Assembly (NCBI RefSeq): GCF_900114845.1
Contig: NZ_FOUK01000001.1
Span: forward strand, 620,001-684,000
DNA from: Pimelobacter simplex
GTDB lineage: Bacteria > Actinomycetota > Actinomycetes > Propionibacteriales > Nocardioidaceae
Reading direction: 5' to 3'
DNA length: 64,000 nt
The position numbers were made by a program, and so were the translations under genes. The notes below the pieces were generated by a model. The model was not told where the DNA came from and did no database searches. It was given only the letters and a program-made list of their open reading frames with translations. Each line of letters starts with the position of its first letter. Position 1 is the stretch's first letter. Of this stretch, positions 1-8,316 are shown piece after piece.

Positions 1-429
1 GCCTGGCGCCGGATGGCGCACGTGCCGGCCGGCGACGGCGCCCGCCCCTGGCTGTACGGCGTCGCGCGCCGCACGCTCGCCAACCAGCGCCGCGGCGAGG
101 GCCGCCGGGCCGCCCTCGGCGCGCGGCTGCGCGGCCAGCTCGCCCACGCCGTCGCCGACCTCGCCGACGACGTCGTGCACCGCGCCGACGTGACTGCCGC
201 GATGGGCCGGCTCAGCGCCCGCGACGAGGAGGTCCTCCGGCTCCACCTCTGGGAGGGCCTCGAGCCGCGCGAGATCGCCGAGGTGCTCGGCCTGCCCGCG
301 GCCGTCGTCCGGCCCCGGCTCTCCCGCGCCCGGTCGCGGTTGCGCGACGTCCTCGGCAACGATCCCGGACCGGCCGGACATCTCCCCGGTGAACCCGTTG
401 CGCCGCACTCGAAGGAGGCACCCCGATGA
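1..429 (+). CDS. ECF-type RNA polymerase sigma factor, C-terminal part (cut by window edge)
   Basis: The frame is open from base 1, so the start lies outside the window. The visible protein begins at the end of sigma region 2 (ARPWLYGVARRTLANQRR, typical of region 2.4) and continues into a sigma-4 helix-turn-helix (LSARDEEVLRLHLWEGLEP, then EIAEVLGLP and RLSRARSRLR). Such factors direct RNA polymerase to small regulons, often in response to envelope stress. The stop overlaps the next start (ATGA at 426-429), so the two genes are translationally coupled and the neighbour may be its anti-sigma partner. The family call is firm; the regulon cannot be read from the sequence. Confidence 0.88.
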   Translation, partial: AWRRMAHVPAGDGARPWLYGVARRTLANQRRGEGRRAALGARLRGQLAHAVADLADDVVHRADVTAAMGRLSARDEEVLRLHLWEGLEPREIAEVLGLPAAVVRPRLSRARSRLRDVLGNDPGPAGHLPGEPVAPHSKEAPR

Positions 430-1445
430 GCCGACCGATCACTGACGCCGGCGTCGCCGGGCTCGCCATCCACGAGGGCCGTGCCGAGCTGCTGGAGGAG
501 ATCATGACCGCCGACGTCGCCGTCCACCCCACCCCGGACGCGGGCTTCCCGCGCCCGCCCCGCCGCACCCGCTGGCTGCCGGCGCTCGTCGCCGCGTCCG
601 TGCTCGGCGCGATCGGCGCCGGGGCCGTCGTCCTGCCGCGCATCCTCGACGACGAGGTCACCGTCGTCGACGCGCCCCCCTTCGCGACCCCGAGCCGTGG
701 CCCGCTCGCCGTGCTCGACGCGCCCGGCTGGAGCGTGCGGTCGGTCTCCGCGCAGCCCGGCTACGGCGACGTCAGCTACGAGAACGGCGACGCCGAGCTG
801 GAGATCCGCTGGAAGGAGGCGGCCGACCACGACGGCTACGTCGCCAGCCGCACCCGGATCGACGCCCCGAAGGTCGACCCCGGCCGGCCGGTCACCGTGC
901 TCGGCGCCCCGGGGCTGCTGTGGGCGTACGGGCCCGACGACCACACCGTCATCCGGCAGGCCGAGGGCGACGTGTTCCTCGAGCTCCGCGGCACCGGCCT
1001 CGACGAGGCGGCGTACCTGGCCCTGCTCGACCGGCTGCTCGCCGTCGCCCCGGCCGACCTCGAGGACCACCTCCCCGCCCGCTTCGTCACCGGCGCCGAG
1101 CGCGACGACGCCATCGCCCAGGCGCTGACCGGCATCCCGCTCCCCGACGCCCTCGACCGCGACTCGATCGAGTCGACCGAGGTCGACCCGTACCACCTCG
1201 GCGCCGACGTCGCCGGCACCGTCGCCTGCGCGTGGATCGCCCAGTACGAGGCGGCCACCGAGACCGGCGACGTCGCCGCCGCCCAGGAGGCCCAGGACGC
1301 CCTGCGGACCAGCCGCGACTGGCCGGTGCTGCGCCGGATGGACCGCGAGGGCGACTACCCCGAGGTGGTCTGGGAGATCTCCGCCGACATCGTGCGCGGC
1401 GTCCTGCCGGTGGAGTACGACGAGGGGCTGGGGTGCAGCGACTGA
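426..1445 (+). CDS. Single-pass membrane protein coupled to ECF sigma gene (putative anti-sigma or sensor)
   Basis: 339 residues. There is a cytoplasmic N-terminus of about 48 residues, one hydrophobic segment at about residues 50-70 (LPALVAASVLGAIGAGAVVL), and a long extracytoplasmic part of about 265 residues with no domain I recognise. It starts inside the stop codon of the upstream sigma gene. That coupling and the topology are those of anti-sigma or sigma-linked membrane proteins in actinobacteria. I see no zinc-finger HxxxCxxC motif, so this would not be a classical ZAS anti-sigma factor. Role inferred from context only. Confidence 0.7.
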   Translation: MSRPITDAGVAGLAIHEGRAELLEEIMTADVAVHPTPDAGFPRPPRRTRWLPALVAASVLGAIGAGAVVLPRILDDEVTVVDAPPFATPSRGPLAVLDAPGWSVRSVSAQPGYGDVSYENGDAELEIRWKEAADHDGYVASRTRIDAPKVDPGRPVTVLGAPGLLWAYGPDDHTVIRQAEGDVFLELRGTGLDEAAYLALLDRLLAVAPADLEDHLPARFVTGAERDDAIAQALTGIPLPDALDRDSIESTEVDPYHLGADVAGTVACAWIAQYEAATETGDVAAAQEAQDALRTSRDWPVLRRMDREGDYPEVVWEISADIVRGVLPVEYDEGLGCSD

Positions 1446-1462
1446 GACGGTCAACAGGCCAA

Positions 1463-1468
1463 TAGGCT
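1463..1468 (+). promoter_or_regulatory. Leaderless -10 element of purC
   Basis: TAGGCT ends 7 bases before the GTG start of purC and there is no Shine-Dalgarno sequence. The transcript is therefore predicted to start at or next to the start codon. No convincing -35 box is visible. Confidence 0.6.
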
Positions 1469-1475
1469 GTCGTCC

Positions 1476-2378
1476 GTGACGCTCGCGAACATCCCGCCCG
1501 CACCGGAGCTGCCCGGCGCCCGCCACCTGCACTCCGGCAAGGTGCGCGACCTCTACGAGCTGACCGAGGGCCCGCACGCCGGCAAGCTCCTCATGGTCGC
1601 CAGCGACCGGCTCTCGATCTTCGACTTCGTGCTCGAGACCACCATCCCCGACAAGGGCGAGATCCTCACCCGGATGTCGCTGTGGTGGTTCGACCAGCTC
1701 GCCGACCTGGTGCCCAACCACGTCATCTCCACCGACGTCCCCGAGGCGGTCCGCGGGCGAGCCGTGATCTGCGAGCGGCTCGACATGTTCCCCGTCGAGT
1801 GCGTGGCCCGCGGCTACCTCACCGGCTCCGGCCTCCTCGACTACCGCGCCACCGGCGAGGTCTGCGGCATCGCCCTGCCCGCCGGCCTCGACGACGGCAG
1901 CCGCCTGGAGACGCCGATCTTCACCCCCGCCACCAAGGCCGACCTCGGTGACCACGACGAGAACGTCTCGTACGACGCCGTCGTCGCCACCGTCGGCGCC
2001 GACACCGCCGCCGCCCTGCGCGAGCTCACGCTGCGCGTCTACGGCCGGGCCGAGGAGATCGCCCGCGGCAAGGGCATCCTGCTCGCCGACACGAAGTTCG
2101 AGTTCGGCGTCGCCCCCGGCGGCGACGGCACCATCGTGCTGGCCGACGAGGTCCTCACCCCCGACTCCTCGCGCTACTGGCCGGCCGACGACTGGCAGCC
2201 GGGACGCGCGCAGCCGTCGTACGACAAGCAGATCGTGCGCAACTGGGCGCTCTCGCCCGAGAGCGGCTGGGACAAGTCGTCCGGCGAGGCCCCGCCGCCG
2301 CTGCCGCCCGAGGTGATCGAGCGGACCCGCTCGCGCTACCTCGAGGCCTACGAGCTGCTCACCGGCGAGAGGTTCTGA
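1476..2378 (+). CDS. purC: Phosphoribosylaminoimidazole-succinocarboxamide synthase (SAICAR synthetase)
   Basis: 300 residues. PurC condenses CAIR with aspartate using ATP, a late step of de novo IMP synthesis in the cytoplasm. The N-terminal ATP-binding motif HSGKVRDLYE is at residues 19-28, and the family signature runs through CERLDMFPVECVARGYLTGS. The C-terminus (YDKQIVRNWALSPESGWDK) matches the Gram-positive single-domain form. The GTG start lies 7 bases after a TAGGCT hexamer and has no ribosome-binding site, so a leaderless mRNA is likely. Its 3' end overlaps the convergent sigma-factor pseudogene by 31 bases. It is the first of six pur genes spread over the next 31 kb on the same strand. 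Confidence 0.97.
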   Translation: MTLANIPPAPELPGARHLHSGKVRDLYELTEGPHAGKLLMVASDRLSIFDFVLETTIPDKGEILTRMSLWWFDQLADLVPNHVISTDVPEAVRGRAVICERLDMFPVECVARGYLTGSGLLDYRATGEVCGIALPAGLDDGSRLETPIFTPATKADLGDHDENVSYDAVVATVGADTAAALRELTLRVYGRAEEIARGKGILLADTKFEFGVAPGGDGTIVLADEVLTPDSSRYWPADDWQPGRAQPSYDKQIVRNWALSPESGWDKSSGEAPPPLPPEVIERTRSRYLEAYELLTGERF

Positions 2379-3237
2379 GCCGGAGGCTCGAGCCGCTCGG
2401 GCAGCCCGAGCCGCGGGAACTGGTCGGCGTGGAAGGTGACGATCTCGGCGATCGCCCCGCCGGTGACCCGCAGGACGTCGATCGTCAGCGGCAGGTACGC
2501 GCCCGCGTCGTCCTGCCACAGGTAGAAGGCGACCGCGGGCTGCCGGTTCACCGCCGTGGGCACACCGCGCAGGCCGGTCATGCCCACGAACCCGCCCGAC
2601 ACCCAGTCGGCCACCACGGCGTCGCGGCCCACCTGCAGGCCCGGGGTCGGCGGCATCGAGCAGCGGACGTCGTCGCGCAGCATCGCGGCGAGCGTGTCGA
2701 CGTCGGTGGCGACGCTGGCGTCGGTGTAGCGGCGCACGAGGTCGCGCGTCCGCGCGTCGTCCTCGCCGGTGCCGCCGGACCAGTCCTGGCGCTCGGCGGG
2801 CAGGTGCTCGCGGAGCCCGGCCCGGGCGCGCTGCAGGGCGCTGTTGACCGAGTTGACCGAGTCGCCGAGGAACTCGCCGACCTCCCGGGCCGGCCAGCCG
2901 AGCACGTCGCGCAGGATCAGCACCGCCCGCGGCCGCGGCGCGAGGTGCTGGACGGCGACCAGGTAGGCGAGCTCGACCGTCTCGCGGGCGAGCGCCACCG
3001 CCTCCGGCTCGTCGGCGCCGTCCGCGGAGAGCTCGTCGAGGAGCCGGTCCGGGTAGGGCTCCAGCCACCGCACCTCGCCGCCGGTCGCGGGCGCGGGACG
3101 CCGGTGGGCCAGGAGGTCGAGGCAGGCATTGGTCGCGATCTTGTAGAGCCAGGCCCGCAGGCTCCCGCGTCCCTCGAAGGTCTCGCGCCGGCGCCAGGCC
3201 CGGAGGAACGTCTCCTGCCCTGGATCTCCACGCTCAT
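2348..3237 (-). pseudogene. ECF sigma factor with SnoaL-like C-terminal domain, N-terminal coding region deleted and frameshifted
   Basis: Reading leftward, the frame gives the end of sigma region 2 (QETFLRAWRRRETFEGRGSL, then AWLYKIATNACLDLL), sigma region 4 (AVLILRDVLGWPAREVGEFL, then SVNSALQRARAGL), and a SnoaL-like domain (residues like DVDTLAAMLRDDVRCSMPP) as in SigJ/TIGR02960-type factors. The first 40 or so residues of region 2 are missing. A good start (ATG at 3237 with AGAGG upstream, reading MSVEIQG) is in another frame and joins directly onto the QETFLRAW coding region. No in-frame start lies nearby. A deletion of roughly 100 bases with loss of frame explains this best. The downstream domains look intact. 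Confidence 0.7.
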
Positions 3238-3386
3238 CGCATCCACCTCTCGGTCGTCTGTCGTTCGGGACCTCTCGCAGGTGTGACGGCGGAGGGCCGT
3301 GGAACTCATCACTCCTTGGTCGCGGGCACAGGCCCGATCCGGCCGCTCTGGTCCCGCGCACAGTGACCGTGCTCACGACCGGCCAG

Positions 3387-3392
3387 TAGTTT
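3387..3392 (+). promoter_or_regulatory. Leaderless -10 element of acyl-CoA ligase gene
   Basis: TAGTTT is followed by 6 bases and then the ATG at 3399. A GTGACC sequence at 3363-3368 sits 18 bases upstream and could act as the -35 box. Confidence 0.55.
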
Positions 3393-3398
3393 GTGCGC

Positions 3399-4955
3399 AT
3401 GACGAACCTCGCCGAGTTCCTCGAGAACAGCGCCCAGCAGTTCCCCGACCGCACCGCGATCGTCTTCGGGGACACGCGACTGAGCTACCCCCAGGTGAAC
3501 GGAGCCGCCAACCAGGTGGCCAACCTGCTGGTCTCGCGGGGCATCAAGCCGGGCGACAAGGTGGCGCTCAGCTGCCCGAACCTGCCGTACTTCACGATCG
3601 TCTACTACGGCATCCTCAAGGCCGGCGCGACCGTCGTCCCGCTCAACGTGCTGCTCAAGGGCCGCGAGGTCGCCTACCACCTCGGCGACTCCGACGCGAA
3701 GGCCTACTTCGCCTTCCAGGGCACGCCCGACCTGCCCATCGGCGCCGAGGCGCACGACGGCTTCCAGGCCGCCGACGGCTGCGAGCACTTCTTCGTCATC
3801 ACCGCCGACCCCACCGCGCCGTCCCCGATCGAAGGCACCGAGACGTTCGGCCAGGCGCTGGCCGGCCAGGCTCCGACCTTCGACACGGTCGCCGTCGACG
3901 ACGACGACACCGCCGTCATCCTCTACACCTCCGGCACCACGGGCCAGCCCAAGGGCGCCGAGCTGCGCCACCGCAACATGCGCGACAACGCGCTCGCCGG
4001 CACCGACCTGTTCGGCGCCGACGCGGCGAACCCGGACACGTACCTCTGCGTGCTGCCGCTGTTCCACTCGTTCGGCCAGACCGTCATCCAGAACGGCGGC
4101 TTCGCCTTCGGCGGCACCGTCGTGATGCTGCCGCGCTTCGAGGCCGCGCCCGCGCTGGGCCTGATGCTCAAGGAGAAGGTCACCTTCTTCGCCGGCGTCC
4201 CCACCATGTACTGGGGCCTGCTCGGCGCGCTCGACGACTCGGTCGACGTCAAGACCATCGCCGACAACCTCCGCGTCGCCGTCGCCGGCGGTGCCGCCCT
4301 GCCCGTCGAGGTGCACCACCAGTTCGAGGAGCGCTTCGGCGTCACCATCCTCGAGGGCTACGGCCTGTCCGAGACCTCGCCGGTCGCGAGCTTCTCGCGG
4401 CTGGGCGAGCCGGTCCGCGTCGGCTCCATCGGGACGCCGATCCCCGGCGTCGAGATGAAGCTGATCGACCCCGACGGCTGGGACGAGGTCACCGACCCCG
4501 ACGGCATCGGCGAGATCGCGATCAAGGGCCACAACATCATGAAGGGCTACTACAAGCGGCCCGACGCGACCGCCGAGGCGATCAACGACGAGGGCTGGTT
4601 CCGCTCCGGCGACCTCGGCAAGAAGGACGCCGACGGCTGGTACTACATCGTCGACCGCTCGAAGGACATGATCATCCGCGGCGGCTACAACGTGTACCCC
4701 CGCGAGATCGAGGAGGTCCTCCTCACCCACCCGGCCGTCTCGCTCGCCGCCGTGATCGGCGTCCCGCACGAGAGCCACGGCGAGGAGATCAAGGCGTTCG
4801 TCATCCTCAAGCCGGGGGTCGAGGCCACCGCCGACGAGATCGTCGCGTGGGGCAAGGAGCAGATGGCGGCGTACAAGTACCCGCGCGTCGTCGAGATCGT
4901 CGAGGGGCTGCCGATGACTGCCACCGGCAAGATCCTCAAGCGCGAGCTGTCGTAG
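3399..4955 (+). CDS. Long-chain fatty-acid--CoA ligase (AMP-forming)
   Basis: 518 residues, an ANL-superfamily adenylating enzyme that activates a carboxylic acid through an acyl-AMP and transfers it to CoA. Motifs in order: P-loop-like LYTSGTTGQPKG near residue 175, GYGLSETSP near 320, the hinge stretch FRSGDLGKKDADGW followed by DRSKDMIIRGGYNVYPREIE near 405-440, and the C-terminal catalytic lysine motif TATGKILKREL. The ATG at 3399 is chosen over a GTG at 3393 because it follows TAGTTT by 6 bases (leaderless). The acyl chain length is not determined. It stands alone; neighbours are the sigma pseudogene and the toxin-like locus. Confidence 0.92.
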   Translation: MTNLAEFLENSAQQFPDRTAIVFGDTRLSYPQVNGAANQVANLLVSRGIKPGDKVALSCPNLPYFTIVYYGILKAGATVVPLNVLLKGREVAYHLGDSDAKAYFAFQGTPDLPIGAEAHDGFQAADGCEHFFVITADPTAPSPIEGTETFGQALAGQAPTFDTVAVDDDDTAVILYTSGTTGQPKGAELRHRNMRDNALAGTDLFGADAANPDTYLCVLPLFHSFGQTVIQNGGFAFGGTVVMLPRFEAAPALGLMLKEKVTFFAGVPTMYWGLLGALDDSVDVKTIADNLRVAVAGGAALPVEVHHQFEERFGVTILEGYGLSETSPVASFSRLGEPVRVGSIGTPIPGVEMKLIDPDGWDEVTDPDGIGEIAIKGHNIMKGYYKRPDATAEAINDEGWFRSGDLGKKDADGWYYIVDRSKDMIIRGGYNVYPREIEEVLLTHPAVSLAAVIGVPHESHGEEIKAFVILKPGVEATADEIVAWGKEQMAAYKYPRVVEIVEGLPMTATGKILKRELS

Positions 4956-5021
4956 CGGGCGTTTCCCCGGGAACGGGTCGGGTAGGGGCTCAGCTCCGAC
5001 TCATTCCCTAGGAGGCCGCTC

Positions 5022-5408
5022 GTGGAGGTCCCCACCCGTCTCGCCGAGCTGGCGGACACCTGCCTGACCGCGTCCCAGGCCGTCGCCGACGCCTGGTCCG
5101 ACGCGCTGACCGAGATCCAGGTCCCGTCCGGAGCCGCCGGCAACACCGTTGCCGGCGGCTCCGTGCTGTCCGCCCACGTCGAGGCGGCCGATGCTGCGGC
5201 GACCGGGGTGGGCCGGCTGGTCGCCGTCCTCGAGGCGGACGTCGACGCGGTCTACCTGTGCGCCTTCGACTTCTCGACCACCGACGAGACAGTGGCCCGC
5301 GGGCTCGAGGAGAAGAAGCCGGCGCCCGCGCCGGAGCGCACGCCCTCGCCCGAGCCCGGACCGGCGCCCACGCCGCCGCCGACGTCCACCCGAGCGCGGG
5401 TGGCGTGA
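5022..5408 (+). CDS. Small helical protein upstream of WXG/RTX/zincin protein (possible secretion partner)
   Basis: 128 residues. The first 90 are alanine-rich and predicted helical (LAELADTCLTASQAVADAW, later VEAADAAATGVGRLVAVLE). The last 35 are a proline-rich, probably disordered tail. GTG start with a strong TAGGAGG ribosome-binding site at 5009-5015. The stop TGA overlaps the ATG of the next gene by one base, so the pair is co-translated. Size and helical character resemble WXG100/EspC-like type VII secretion partners, but the WXG motif itself is not visible here. Function inferred from position only. Confidence 0.6.
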   Translation: MEVPTRLAELADTCLTASQAVADAWSDALTEIQVPSGAAGNTVAGGSVLSAHVEAADAAATGVGRLVAVLEADVDAVYLCAFDFSTTDETVARGLEEKKPAPAPERTPSPEPGPAPTPPPTSTRARVA

Positions 5409-7198
5409 TGGGGGCCGGGATCTTCGACCTGCGCGACCAGGTCGACGAGCTCGATGCCGCCGCCACCCAGTGGGCCGCCGTCGGGACGGCGCTCTCCGGC
5501 GCCGGTGACGACGTGACGTCCGGGGCCCGGGCGGTGCTCGACGCGGGCTGGGAGGGCGAGACCCGTGACTCGTTCGACGAGCACCGGCGGGCACTGGTGA
5601 CCGACCTCGACACGGGCGGCGACCTGGCCGGCACGGTCGCGCGGCACCTCACTCTCGCGGCCGGCTCGGTGCGGGTGGCGCAGGGCCGCCTCGACGAGCA
5701 GTGGGCGAGCATCGTCACGGTGCCCGTGCACTACGGACCCGGTGGCGAGCTGACCTGGCTGCCGCGCGACGAGGCCGAGCAGAAGGCCGTCAACGACGCG
5801 ATCGACCGGGCCGGCGAGATCCGGGGCTCGCTCGACACCGCGCTCGACGAGGACCGCGCCGCGATCGCCGACACCGTCGCCCAGTGGGAGTCCCTCTCGA
5901 CCCGCTGGGCGAGCGTCGCCAACGGCGCCGACCCGTTCGACCTCCCGCCGGACGCCGACGGCGTCGGTGCGATCACCGTCGGCGACCGCACGATCTTCAA
6001 CACCGGCGCGGGCGACGACACCGTGACGATCACCATCGACCCGAAGACCGGCGAGCAGGTCGTCACCATCAACGGCCAGGTCTACCGGGTGCCTGCGGGC
6101 CAGCACGTCGTCGTCCGCGTGGGCGAGGGCGACGACACGGTCACCGTCCCGGCGGGCACCCGGGTCGACGTCACGGTCCTCGGCAGCGACGGCGACGACC
6201 GGATCGAGACCGGCGGCGGCGACGACACCGTGCTCGGCGGCTCCGGCGACGACCAGGTCAAGGGCGGGGCCGGCAACGACCGGGTCTCCGGCGGCGCGGG
6301 CCGCGACTACGTCGACGGCCAGTCCGGCGACGACCGGCTCTCCGGCGGCACCGGCGACGACACCGTCTACGGTCTCGACGGCGACGACCGGATCAGCGGT
6401 GGCGACGGCTGGGACTACCTCGAGGGTGGCGCCGGTGACGACCGGCTCGACGGCGGGGCCGGCGGCGACACGCTCTCGGGCGGGACCGGCGACGACACGG
6501 TCTTCGGCGGCACCGGCGACGACACGACGTACACGGGCAAGGGGGACGACACCGTCCACGCCGGGACCGGCGACGACACGACCTACGCCGAGGCGGGCGA
6601 CGTCGTCCGCGGGGGAGAGCACCGGGTCACCGTCGAGCTCAAGGACGTGCCGAGCGCGATCCGGGTCGAGGGCTCACCGGAGTTCCAGGCCCGGGTGCGC
6701 GCCGACCTCGAGCTGCTCGCGTCGTCCCCGGCCGGGCAGAGGATGCTCGACAACCTCGCCCACAACATCGACGACTCGGGCTTCCTCGGCTTCAACAAGG
6801 ACACCCTGACGATCCGCGAGTACAGCAACCCCGACGACCCCGACAACAGCACCGCGAGCAACGACGGCCACGGCAACTACGTCATCAACTACAACGTCGC
6901 GCTCGACCACCTCCGCACCGGCGGCGGTGGCGTCGACGGGCCGCCGGTCGCGGTGCTCTACCACGAGTTCGCGCACGTCTACGACTACGCCAACGACACC
7001 CTGGCGCCCGGCGACTACCACGGCGACGACCCCGACAACCAGGGGACGCCGAACCGCGAGCGCGAGGCCGCCGGCCTGCCCATCGACCACGACGACGACC
7101 CGAGCACGCCCGAGATCATCGACCCCGACCACCCCTACGAGCTCACCGAGAACGGGCTGCGCGAGGAGTTGGGGGCACCGCACCGTGACCACTACTGA
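5408..7198 (+). CDS. Modular secreted protein: WXG-like N-terminus, RTX calcium repeats, M91-like zinc metallopeptidase C-terminus
   Basis: 596 residues. Residues 1-100 are helical with a WEG motif at 48-50 in the place of the WXG turn of type VII substrates. Residues about 268-395 are a run of acidic glycine-rich nonapeptides (GGxGDDxl type), which in hemolysin-type proteins bind calcium and fold outside the cell. The C-terminal 180 residues contain HEFAHVYD with H519, E520 and H523 (HExxH zincin), followed by a conserved-looking tail NREREAAGLPID and ENGLREELGAP, as in M91/NleD-like effector peptidases. There is no signal peptide. The ATG at 5408 overlaps the upstream stop; a longer frame reaching 5258 would run through the upstream gene. 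Likely a secreted toxin or wall-associated protease. Confidence 0.78.
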   Translation: MGAGIFDLRDQVDELDAAATQWAAVGTALSGAGDDVTSGARAVLDAGWEGETRDSFDEHRRALVTDLDTGGDLAGTVARHLTLAAGSVRVAQGRLDEQWASIVTVPVHYGPGGELTWLPRDEAEQKAVNDAIDRAGEIRGSLDTALDEDRAAIADTVAQWESLSTRWASVANGADPFDLPPDADGVGAITVGDRTIFNTGAGDDTVTITIDPKTGEQVVTINGQVYRVPAGQHVVVRVGEGDDTVTVPAGTRVDVTVLGSDGDDRIETGGGDDTVLGGSGDDQVKGGAGNDRVSGGAGRDYVDGQSGDDRLSGGTGDDTVYGLDGDDRISGGDGWDYLEGGAGDDRLDGGAGGDTLSGGTGDDTVFGGTGDDTTYTGKGDDTVHAGTGDDTTYAEAGDVVRGGEHRVTVELKDVPSAIRVEGSPEFQARVRADLELLASSPAGQRMLDNLAHNIDDSGFLGFNKDTLTIREYSNPDDPDNSTASNDGHGNYVINYNVALDHLRTGGGGVDGPPVAVLYHEFAHVYDYANDTLAPGDYHGDDPDNQGTPNREREAAGLPIDHDDDPSTPEIIDPDHPYELTENGLREELGAPHRDHY

Positions 7199-7877
7199 GC
7201 GGCGCCTGGTCGTCGCCGGCGCGGTCCTCGGGCTGCTGCTCGGGGGCTGCGGTGGCGGCGACGGGAGCACCGGCGGAGCACCGGACGACCCAGCCGTTCC
7301 GGCCGACCCGGCCGATCCGCCGGGCGGTGCGCCCGCGCCCCCGGCGACGTTCGACGCCGACGTCGTGCCGGGCGCCGACGGCGTGCGGATCACCTACACG
7401 TTGCGCAACGACGGGACCGGCGAGCTGCTCGTCGTCGACGGCGTGCCGCGGCCCTCGGGCGCGACCGTCCGCTACGCCCCCGACCGCGCGTACATCACGG
7501 GCCGCGGCGCCGACGGGATCCTGCTGTCGCAGCGGGTCTTCCCCTGGCCGGACACCGACGGCATGGCCTGGGACCAGGCGCCCCGGGTCGGCGTCACCCG
7601 GCTCGCGGCCGGTCAGGAGCTGCGCCGCGAGCTGACCGTGCCGGAGCCCTTCGTGCGCGCGCACCCCTTCGGCGACGACCTCGGCGACGGGCCGGTCGTG
7701 CTGCCCGCGCGCCTGAGCGAGGTGACCTTCTGCCTCGGGGTGATCGCGCCGCCGTACCCGCCGGCGCTGGCGCTCGACGAGGGGGAGGGCGAGGGTGACG
7801 TGCCGACCGTCAACCACGGCAACGTGCCGTGGGCGGCGCAGCACCAGCTGTGCTCCGACCCGGTCCCGTTGGACTGA
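7185..7877 (+). CDS. Lipoprotein, candidate immunity protein to the zincin
   Basis: 230 residues. Signal peptide with lipobox GLLLGGC, lipidated cysteine at residue 22, then a G/P/A-rich linker and a beta-rich domain (VPGADGVRITYTLRNDGTGE, typical of intracellular-proteinase-inhibitor or Ig-like folds). GTG start inside the 3' end of the metallopeptidase gene, 14 bases before its end, with GAGGAG upstream, so the two are co-translated. The gene order (effector then membrane-anchored partner) and tight coupling suggest it protects the cell surface from the protease. That is inference; no immunity family is recognised. Confidence 0.65.
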   Translation: MTTTERRLVVAGAVLGLLLGGCGGGDGSTGGAPDDPAVPADPADPPGGAPAPPATFDADVVPGADGVRITYTLRNDGTGELLVVDGVPRPSGATVRYAPDRAYITGRGADGILLSQRVFPWPDTDGMAWDQAPRVGVTRLAAGQELRRELTVPEPFVRAHPFGDDLGDGPVVLPARLSEVTFCLGVIAPPYPPALALDEGEGEGDVPTVNHGNVPWAAQHQLCSDPVPLD

Positions 7878-8316
7878 GCCGCGCCATCGGCACGTGCGGG
7901 ATGCCGTCCTCGAGGTACTCCGGCCCGGTCGCCGCATAGCCGTGCCGTCCGTAGAAGGCGACCAGGTGCGCCTGGGCGTCGAGGACGCTCGGCCGGTCGC
8001 CGACCTCGGCCAGCGCCGCGGCCAGGAGCCGGCCCGCCGCGCCGCCGCCGCGCGCTGCGGGCGTCACGACGACCCGGCCGATCCGGGCGCTGCCATCGGG
8101 CTCGCTCAGCACCCGCAGGTAGGCGGTCGGGGCGCCGTCGTCGTCGTTCTGGGTCAGCCACAGGTGGCGGGTGCCCGGCTCGGTGTCGCGGCCGTCGAGC
8201 TCGGGGTAGGCGCACGCCTGCTCGACCACGAAGACGTCGACCCGCAGCCGGAGCAGCGCGTAGAGGGTGGCCGGGTCGAGGTCCGCGAAGGCCGCGACGT
8301 GCAGCCGCTCGCTCAC
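7810..8316 (-). CDS. GNAT N-acetyltransferase, ElaA family
   Basis: 168 residues. The ElaA-type opening LYALLRLRVDVFVVEQ with ACAYPELDGRD is clear, and the acetyl-CoA loop is RVVVTPAARGGGAAGRLL. These proteins acetylate an unidentified acceptor in the cytoplasm. GTG start whose GTGA overlaps the stop of the upstream stress-protein gene. The 3' end overlaps the convergent lipoprotein gene by 68 bases, and the last 20 or so residues are low-complexity, so the stop may have drifted downstream. Confidence 0.85.
   Translation of the reverse strand: MSERLHVAAFADLDPATLYALLRLRVDVFVVEQACAYPELDGRDTEPGTRHLWLTQNDDDGAPTAYLRVLSEPDGSARIGRVVVTPAARGGGAAGRLLAAALAEVGDRPSVLDAQAHLVAFYGRHGYAATGPEYLEDGIPHVPMARLSPTGPGRSTAGAAPPTARCRG

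Noticed and set aside
5258..5407. An N-terminal extension of the zincin protein starting at 5258
   Set aside because: It would run in another frame through the preceding gene, which has a strong ribosome-binding site; the ATG at 5408 overlaps that gene's stop and begins a WXG-like helix pair.
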